Assembly: GCA_934555855.1 (NCBI GenBank) | Contig: CAKTFL010000169.1 | Location: 1-5,452, forward strand | Length of the DNA stretch: 5,452 bases | Direction: 5' to 3' | Origin: an uncultured Sphingomonas sp. | GTDB lineage: Bacteria; Pseudomonadota; Alphaproteobacteria; Sphingomonadales; Sphingomonadaceae | In this document: positions 1 to 4,488 of the stretch, in pieces | Layout: each line of letters begins with the position of its first letter | How positions within the stretch are numbered: the first letter of the stretch is position 1 | Notes under the pieces: model-generated | Databases searched by the model: none | Told to the model about the DNA's origin: nothing | Seen by the model: the letters and a program-made list of their open reading frames with translations, nothing else | Program-made: the position numbers and the translations under genes

Positions 1-130
1 CGATCAGGGTAAAGCCGGCAGCGACCAGCTCGTCGCCGATCGCCTCCACCTCGTCGGGGCGGACCCCGCGCAGGATCGCGATCAGCGGGCAGCGCTCGAA
101 TGCGGCGTTGAAGGTATCAAGGTGGGTCAT
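1..130 (-). CDS. dgoA: 2-dehydro-3-deoxy-6-phosphogalactonate aldolase, N-terminal part (runs off left edge)
   Basis: Only the first 43 codons are in the window; the gene continues past base 1. The translation begins MTHLDTFNAAFERC and then carries PLIAILRG (residues 15-22), the N-terminal signature of class I KDPG/KDPGal aldolases, matching the same stretch in E. coli DgoA as I recall it. The family forms a trimeric TIM barrel and cleaves 2-keto-3-deoxy-6-phosphogalactonate to pyruvate and glyceraldehyde-3-phosphate in the cytoplasm. The catalytic Glu and Schiff-base Lys lie outside the window, so activity cannot be judged. The start ATG (130-128) overlaps the dgoK stop in an ATGA, and an AAAGG sequence (139-143) sits 8 bases upstream, which supports this start and translational coupling. 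On sequence alone it could be the KDPG paralogue Eda; the adjacent dgoK favours DgoA. Confidence 0.87.
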   Translation of the reverse strand, partial: MTHLDTFNAAFERCPLIAILRGVRPDEVEAIGDELVAAGFTLI

Positions 131-1005
131 GCGGTCAGCCTTTCGATGGCGTTGATCCCGGCGACGAACGCGGCGTGGCTGTCGACCAGGGTGGCGGCAC
201 GGCCATGCGCCTCGATCGCGGCGGCGTACAAGGCGCCCAGAACGGGGTCGGCAAGAAGGTATATGGTGTCGTGGCGGCTGTTCGCCAGCCGGGCGGCAAC
301 GTCGGCGCCGATCAGCAGCCCGCTGCAATAGGATGCCGACGCGGCTTCCTCGCGCAGGCCCATCAGCATCGCCGAACGGATGCCGAACAGGGATGCCGCC
401 AGGTCGCGACGCTTGCCGTCCTCCACTCCTTGCCGGAAATCGGTGTCCGCCGACACGGTGTGGGAGAGCTGGGCGGACAGGATCGAGTGGCCGCGCAACA
501 ACGCGAACAGCTCGCCCGTCATCGCGGTGGTGAAGCCGGTGATGCGGCCGGCGGTCATGTCGACCCATTTGCAGTGAGTGCCGGGCTGCACCAGCAGCGA
601 GTCGGCGGGCGCGAGCCCGGCGGCCACGGCGCCGACCAGCTGCACCTCCTCGCCGCGCATCACGTCGGCGCGGCCTTGTTCGACCAGCGACACGCCCGGC
701 ACGATCGCGGTGCGCGCATCGACCCGGACCAGCGCCGCCGCCAGTTCCTCGACCCCCGCCGGTGCGGCGACATAGGGCGCGACCTGCCAGCCGATGCTGG
801 ATCCGACCATGCCCGCCAGCAGCATGGGCAGGTCGCCCATCCGCGCCCGGATCGCGGCGACCTCGGCCGGATAGGCGTCGGCCGCCAGCGCCTTCACCCC
901 CCGGTCGTCGCGCTCGGTTGCGACCACCGCGCCGTCCTCGATCAGGAACACGCGCCGGTTGGTCGTGCCCCAGTCGACAGCCAGGAATCGCTGCCCAAGG
1001 CTCAT
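127..1005 (-). CDS. dgoK: 2-dehydro-3-deoxygalactonokinase
   Basis: The 292-residue product phosphorylates 2-keto-3-deoxy-D-galactonate with ATP to the 6-phosphate that DgoA cleaves. Visible family motifs in order are an N-terminal phosphate-binding AVDWGTTN (residues 9-16), AGMVGSSIGWQVAPY (64-78), VMRGEEVQL (115-123), PGTHCKW (141-147), MTGEL (162-166) and a C-terminal SGLLIGADVA (228-237). All have clear counterparts in E. coli DgoK, which is also about 292 residues long. The ATG at 1005 was chosen because it gives that length and puts DWG at residue 11; a GGTGA lies 5 bases upstream. In-frame ATGs at 1017 and 1035 would add 4 or 10 residues; the one at 1017 also has a GGTGA 8 bases upstream. 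The gene follows the symporter by 20 bases and overlaps dgoA by 4, so the three form one operon. It looks intact. Confidence 0.95.
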   Translation of the reverse strand: MSLGQRFLAVDWGTTNRRVFLIEDGAVVATERDDRGVKALAADAYPAEVAAIRARMGDLPMLLAGMVGSSIGWQVAPYVAAPAGVEELAAALVRVDARTAIVPGVSLVEQGRADVMRGEEVQLVGAVAAGLAPADSLLVQPGTHCKWVDMTAGRITGFTTAMTGELFALLRGHSILSAQLSHTVSADTDFRQGVEDGKRRDLAASLFGIRSAMLMGLREEAASASYCSGLLIGADVAARLANSRHDTIYLLADPVLGALYAAAIEAHGRAATLVDSHAAFVAGINAIERLTA

Positions 1006-1010
1006 GCCTG

Positions 1011-1015
1011 TCACC
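1011..1015 (-). promoter_or_regulatory. Shine-Dalgarno favouring the dgoK start at 1005
   Basis: On the minus strand GGTGA stands 5 bases before the ATG at 1005. A second GGTGA, formed by the last symporter Trp codon and its stop (1026-1030), stands 8 bases before the alternative ATG at 1017. Both are usable, so the start is decided by protein length and not by this site alone. Confidence 0.45.
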
Positions 1016-1025
1016 ATTGCGTTGT

Positions 1026-2621
1026 TCACCACCATGTTGCGTAAAGCGCGATCAGGATCAGCACGACCCCGGCCGCGCCGATATTGAACCCGGTCCGGGT
1101 AGCATAGCTGACGTCGCCCGTCTCGATCGTGTCGGTCGCCCGCCGCTGCGGCGTCGCCAGCGACACCAGCACGCACAGCGCCAGCGCGATCAGGAAGACG
1201 ATGCCCATGCGGTCCATGAACGGCACGGTGGGGGCAAGGACCTTCAGCAGATAGGACAGGATCACGGATGCCACCGCCGCGGCGATCGCGCCCGCCTCGT
1301 TCGCCCGCTTCCAGAACAGGCCCGCCAGGAAGATCACGGTGATGCCGGGCGTGAAGAAGCCGGTGAATTCCTGGATGAACTGGAACGCCTGTTCGGATGC
1401 GCCGACCAGCGGGCGGGCGGCGATGATCGCGATGATGATGGCGACGACCGCCGTGATCCGGCCGACCAGCACCAGGTGCCGCTCCTCGCCCGCGCGCCCT
1501 TCCGCATCCTCGGCCACAGTCGGCGTGCGCCGGAACTTGGCATACAGGTCGAGGGTGAAGATCGTCGCGATCGAGTTGATCTTGGACGCGGTGGACGCGA
1601 TGATCGCCGCGACCAGCGCCGCGAACACCAGGCCGAGCAGACCCGTCGGCAGCAGCCGCATCATCGTCGGATAGGCTTCGTCGGGCTTGGGCAGACCCGG
1701 CGCGAGCAGCACGGCGGCGATACCCGGCAGCACGATGATGAGCGGCATCAGCAGCTTCAGGAATGCCGCGAACAGCACGCCACGCTGCGCCTCGTCGAGC
1801 GACTTGGCCGCCAGCGCGCGCTGGATGATGTACTGGTTGAAGCCCCAATAGCTGAGGTTCGCGATCCACATGCCGCCGATCAGCACCGACAGGCCCGGCA
1901 GGTCCATGTAATGCGGATCGGCCTTGTCCAGGATCATGTTGAAATGGTCGGGCAGGCTGGTGGTCAGCCTGGTCCAGCCGCCCAGCACGCCCGCGTCGCC
2001 GCCGATCTTGCCCAGCGTCAGATACGCCACGACCAGGCCGCCCAGCACCAGCAGCGTGACCTGGACGATGTCGGTCAGCGCCACCGCCTTCAGCCCGCCT
2101 TTCAGCTGGTACAGCAGCGCGAACACGCCCAGGATCACCAGCGCCAGCGTCTGGTCGACGCCCGCCACCTTGGTCACCGCGATCGAGCCCAGCCAGATGA
2201 TGCTGGTCAGGTTCACGAAGACGTAGAGCGCCAGCCAGAACAGCGCCATCAGCGTGCGGATGCGGGTGCCGTACCGCCGTTCAAGGAACTGCGGCATGGT
2301 GTAGATCTCGTTGCGAAGGAAGATCGGCAGGAAGAACTTGCCGACGATCAGCAGCGTCAGCGCCGCCATCCACTCATAGGACGCGATGGCAAGACCGATG
2401 GCATAGCCCGATCCCGACATGCCAACGATCTGTTCGGCCGAGATGTTGGCCGCGATCAGCGACGCGCCGATCGCCCACCAGGGCAGGTTCTTGGATGCCA
2501 GGAAATAGTCGGACGTGTTCTTGGCATGGCCCGCCTTGTCGCGGCTGACCCATTGTGCGAGGCCGAAGATGCCGATCGCGTACAGCACGACGACGGCCAT
2601 ATCGAGCGTCGACAGGTTCAT
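1026..2621 (-). CDS. SSS-family sodium/sugar symporter, vSGLT-like (probable Na+/galactose-type sugar import)
   Basis: A 531-residue inner-membrane protein of the solute:sodium symporter family, with many hydrophobic segments and the usual length. It aligns from memory almost throughout with Vibrio vSGLT: AANISAEQ (57-64), GSGYAIGLAIASYEWM (70-85), YTMPQFLERR (107-116), FVNLTS (135-140), WGFNQYIIQRALAAKS (259-274) and FQFIQEFTG (413-421). Galactose-contact positions of vSGLT (N64, Q69, E88, N260, Y263, K294, Q425, Q428) correspond to N59, Q64, E83, N255, Y258, K289, Q414 and Q417 here, all kept. The loop after LPGIAA is about 17 residues shorter than in vSGLT. One sodium-site serine is replaced by Ala342. 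The ATG at 2621 has a strong GGAGGTGA upstream. It is the first gene of the dgo operon, where E. coli instead uses the MFS galactonate carrier DgoT; a galactonate or other sugar substrate remains possible. Confidence 0.93.
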   Translation of the reverse strand: MNLSTLDMAVVVLYAIGIFGLAQWVSRDKAGHAKNTSDYFLASKNLPWWAIGASLIAANISAEQIVGMSGSGYAIGLAIASYEWMAALTLLIVGKFFLPIFLRNEIYTMPQFLERRYGTRIRTLMALFWLALYVFVNLTSIIWLGSIAVTKVAGVDQTLALVILGVFALLYQLKGGLKAVALTDIVQVTLLVLGGLVVAYLTLGKIGGDAGVLGGWTRLTTSLPDHFNMILDKADPHYMDLPGLSVLIGGMWIANLSYWGFNQYIIQRALAAKSLDEAQRGVLFAAFLKLLMPLIIVLPGIAAVLLAPGLPKPDEAYPTMMRLLPTGLLGLVFAALVAAIIASTASKINSIATIFTLDLYAKFRRTPTVAEDAEGRAGEERHLVLVGRITAVVAIIIAIIAARPLVGASEQAFQFIQEFTGFFTPGITVIFLAGLFWKRANEAGAIAAAVASVILSYLLKVLAPTVPFMDRMGIVFLIALALCVLVSLATPQRRATDTIETGDVSYATRTGFNIGAAGVVLILIALYATWW

Positions 2622-2625
2622 GGCT

Positions 2626-2635
2626 TCACCTCCCC
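2626..2635 (-). promoter_or_regulatory. Strong Shine-Dalgarno of the symporter gene
   Basis: On the minus strand the sequence GGGGAGGTGA ends 4 bases before the ATG at 2621. It is the best ribosome-binding site in the window and fixes the symporter start. The downstream genes rely on weaker sites and overlaps. Confidence 0.75.
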
Positions 2636-2689
2636 GCCAGCAGTCCGCCCGGTTCGGTCGCCCGTCACCCGCTCCGCATGGCCCCGGAC

Positions 2690-2717
2690 GATTTATCTGA
2701 TTTAAGGGTGTTGTCCA
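2690..2717 (-). promoter_or_regulatory. Candidate promoter of the symporter-dgoK-dgoA operon
   Basis: Reading the minus strand, TGGACA (2717-2712) is a five-of-six match to the TTGACA -35 box. After 15-16 bases it is followed by ATAAAT or TAAATC (2696-2690) as a possible -10. This is the only AT-rich island in the 175-base divergent region and would give a leader of roughly 60 bases before the strong ribosome-binding site. The -10 match is modest and alphaproteobacterial promoters are often degenerate, so this is a candidate only. The same island carries a direct repeat GATTTA (2690-2695 and 2699-2704 on the plus strand). Confidence 0.35.
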
Positions 2718-2721
2718 GCGA
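2711..2721. promoter_or_regulatory. Candidate FadR/GntR-type operator overlapping the -35 box
   Basis: TTGTCCAGCGA fits the general FadR-subfamily half-palindrome pattern TnGTnnnACnA except for G in place of A at the eighth base. It overlaps the proposed -35 hexamer of the dgo operon promoter, exactly where a repressor such as the adjacent DgoR-like protein would block transcription. The pattern is short and loose, so chance occurrence is a real possibility. Confidence 0.25.
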
Positions 2722-2737
2722 TGGCCGCATAGCCGGC

Positions 2738-2783
2738 GGGGGGATCAGGGCCGTCAGGGGGGTGACAGGGGGATCGATCGGGG
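2738..2783 (+). repeat. G-run array with quadruplex potential in the dgoR leader
   Basis: Five G-tracts occur in 46 bases on the plus strand: six Gs at 2738-2743, three at 2748-2750, six at 2757-2762, five at 2768-2772 and four at 2780-2783. Spacers are 4, 6, 5 and 7 bases. This satisfies the usual four-tract G-quadruplex pattern (three or more Gs, loops of 1-7). CAGGG recurs at 2746, 2755 and 2766, about one helical turn apart, and a GATCGATC palindrome lies at 2772-2779. The array ends 13 bases before the dgoR ATG, on the coding strand, so it would be in the dgoR mRNA leader if transcription starts upstream. Role unknown. Confidence 0.5.
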
Positions 2784-2796
2784 ACACAGTGGCGTC

Positions 2797-3555
2797 ATGC
2801 CATCCATTGCGATCACGGCCGGCGCTGACGAATGGCCCCAATTCGGGCGCAACCTGACCTATGGGATGCTCGACCGGCTCGGGCGGGAGATCGTGACCGG
2901 CGAATTCGCCACGCGCAGCTTTCCGACCGAGGCGGAGCTGGCGAGGCAGCACGGGGTCAGCCGCTCCGTCACGCGCGAGGCGGTGAAGATGCTCACCGCC
3001 AAGGGGCTGCTCACCGCCCGCCCGCGCCAGGGCACGGTGGTGCAGCCGGCCAGCTCCTGGAACCTGTTCGACACGGATATCCTGCGCTGGCTGCTGGAAC
3101 GCAAATTCTCGGTCGAGCTGTTGATCCAGTTCAACCAGTTGCGCGTCGCCATCGAGCCCGAGGCGGCGGCGCTGGCGGCGCGCTTCGCGGAACCGGACGA
3201 CCATGGCAAGATCGCCGCGGGGCTGGAGCGGATGAAGCAGGCCGAGCGCGGTTTCGACGATCCGCTGGAGGCCGACATCGCCTTTCACGTAGCGGTGCTC
3301 CGCGCGTCGAAGAACCCCTTTTACGCCCAGTTCCGCGACGTGGTCGCAAGAGCGCTGAGCACGTCGATCCGCTTCACCAACAGGGTCAAGGGCCGCACGG
3401 CCAACATCGCCGACCACACCGCCGTGGCGGAGGCGATCGGGCGGAGCGATGCGGCCGGGGCTCGGGAGGCGATGCGGCGGATCATCCAGGACGTGCTTCA
3501 GCTGATCGAGGATGCGGAGGGCGACGTGTCGGACCGGGCCGACACACGCGACTGA
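2797..3555 (+). CDS. dgoR: GntR/FadR-family transcriptional regulator, DgoR-like
   Basis: A 252-residue DNA-binding repressor candidate. Residues about 20-83 form the GntR winged helix: FPTEAELARQHGVSRSVTREA (42-62) is the helix-turn-helix region and RPRQGTVV (75-82) the wing. Residues about 105-238 form the all-helical FCD ligand-binding domain, with likely metal or effector ligands D160 and H164 (ADIAFHVAVL) and H207. The third His usual in metal-binding FCD domains is absent near 229, where the sequence reads AMRRII. The linker SSWNLFDTDILRWLLE (86-101) closely resembles the equivalent E. coli DgoR stretch (WNYLDTDVLQWVLE), as does the loss of the third His, so DgoR is the best name. The ATG at 2797 lacks a clear Shine-Dalgarno. 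The gene is divergent from the symporter-dgoK-dgoA operon, fitting repression relieved by galactonate or a related intermediate (inference from E. coli). The protein has about 18 extra N-terminal residues relative to E. coli DgoR. Confidence 0.88.
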   Translation: MPSIAITAGADEWPQFGRNLTYGMLDRLGREIVTGEFATRSFPTEAELARQHGVSRSVTREAVKMLTAKGLLTARPRQGTVVQPASSWNLFDTDILRWLLERKFSVELLIQFNQLRVAIEPEAAALAARFAEPDDHGKIAAGLERMKQAERGFDDPLEADIAFHVAVLRASKNPFYAQFRDVVARALSTSIRFTNRVKGRTANIADHTAVAEAIGRSDAAGAREAMRRIIQDVLQLIEDAEGDVSDRADTRD

Positions 3556-3564
3556 TTCCCCGGC

Positions 3565-4488
3565 CTATTCGGTGATCCGGATCGGTTCGATGCGGCCGAG
3601 CCGGTCATAACGGATCGGCTGCATCGCGACGCGGCGCTGCCCCGGATACGGGCCGTCGCCCGCCTGACGCTCCCATCGGTGGTAGACGATCAGCCATCCG
3701 CCGCTCCTGGGATCGCGCACGAAGCTGTGATGGCCGGGTCCCTTGAAACGGCCCTGGCTCGACAGGATCGTACCCCGGTAATGCCAGGGGCCTGTGGGGG
3801 AGGAGGCCGTCGCATAGCGAACCGAGTAATCGGACCGATTCCAGCGGCCATGACTCCAGGACAGGTAATAGATGCCCCGGCGCTCGTGCATGAACACGCC
3901 CTCGGTGAAGCCGGGCGGCTGATCGACCGGCACTTCCTTAACGATCGTCGTCATGCCGGGACTGAGCTCCCACACGCGCAGCCTCGCGCCGGCGCTGCCG
4001 CCCGCATAGAGCAGCCGCCGCCCGGAGCGCGGATCGACGAACACCATCGGATCGATCGCCTCGAAGCCGTCGCCGCCGGTCACGAGCGGCCTGCCGCTGT
4101 CGGTGCAGGGACCCGCCGGCCCCTTGCACAGCGCCACGCCCAGCCGGCTCGGCGTCGGATTCTGCGGGCCGATCGAGTAATAGAGGTAATAGCGCCCGTT
4201 CGCCGCGACCATGTCCGGCGCCCACAGGAAATGGCGCGGGGCGCCGTCCCGTGCGGCCCAGCCGATATCCCGAAGGCGGATAAGGTCGCCCCGGTTCCGC
4301 CAGTGCCGGCGATCGATCGACGACCAGCTCTCCAGCCGGTCGCCCGGCCCGGTGGGATAGATCCACATCTGCCCGTCGGCGAACATCGCGTCGGGATCCG
4401 CGCCGGCCAGGATCGACCGGGCCTGTGCCGCGACGCCGCCCGCGCCCGCGAGCAGCAGCGCCGCCGCGAGCGCGAGGGCGCTTCTCAC
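3565..4488 (-). CDS. Secreted glycoside hydrolase family 43 (five-bladed beta-propeller)
   Basis: The 307-residue product starts at GTG 4488, which overlaps the stop of the upstream hydrolase in a GTGA. This start puts a clean signal peptide at the very N-terminus: RSALALAAALLLAGAGGVAAQA, with cleavage likely after AQA at residue 23. No lipobox is seen, so it is probably periplasmic or secreted. GH43 hallmarks are present: general base Asp31 in GADPDAM, FLWAPDM (87-93) followed by YYLYYS (100-105), pKa-modulating Asp146 in AIDPMVF, general acid Glu196 in FTEGVFM, the conserved His of GPGHHSF (251-257) and a terminal IVYHRW strand (267-272). GH43 enzymes are inverting arabinofuranosidases, arabinanases, xylosidases or exo-galactanases; I cannot assign a subfamily. 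There is no Shine-Dalgarno before the GTG, consistent with coupled translation. Its stop faces the dgoR stop 9 bases away. Confidence 0.9.
   Translation of the reverse strand: MRSALALAAALLLAGAGGVAAQARSILAGADPDAMFADGQMWIYPTGPGDRLESWSSIDRRHWRNRGDLIRLRDIGWAARDGAPRHFLWAPDMVAANGRYYLYYSIGPQNPTPSRLGVALCKGPAGPCTDSGRPLVTGGDGFEAIDPMVFVDPRSGRRLLYAGGSAGARLRVWELSPGMTTIVKEVPVDQPPGFTEGVFMHERRGIYYLSWSHGRWNRSDYSVRYATASSPTGPWHYRGTILSSQGRFKGPGHHSFVRDPRSGGWLIVYHRWERQAGDGPYPGQRRVAMQPIRYDRLGRIEPIRITE

Noticed and set aside
175..1044. 289-codon plus-strand frame antisense to dgoK
   Set aside because: Shadow of dgoK: biased composition and no recognisable motif.
1006..1869. Upstream extension of the dgoK frame to 580 codons
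   Set aside because: The extra part overlaps the symporter in another frame, is Arg/Gly/Ala-rich with no family resemblance, and DgoK is normally about 292 residues.
762..2705. Open frame of 647 codons on the plus strand, antisense to the symporter
   Set aside because: Its translation is low-complexity Arg/Gln/His/Asp-rich, typical of the complement of a GC-rich gene, and the minus strand encodes a clear SSS protein.
2665..3417. 250-codon minus-strand frame antisense to dgoR
   Set aside because: The plus-strand product has a full GntR winged helix and FCD domain; the antisense translation has no domain features.
3537..3565. Possible hairpin GGCCG/CGGCC between dgoR and the GH43 gene as a terminator
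   Set aside because: Only a 5-base stem with a loop of about 19 bases and no U-tract on either strand; not a credible intrinsic terminator.
3574..3583. Palindrome GATCCGGATC
   Set aside because: It lies in the coding end of the GH43 gene, and short palindromes of this type are common in GC-rich coding DNA; no supporting context.
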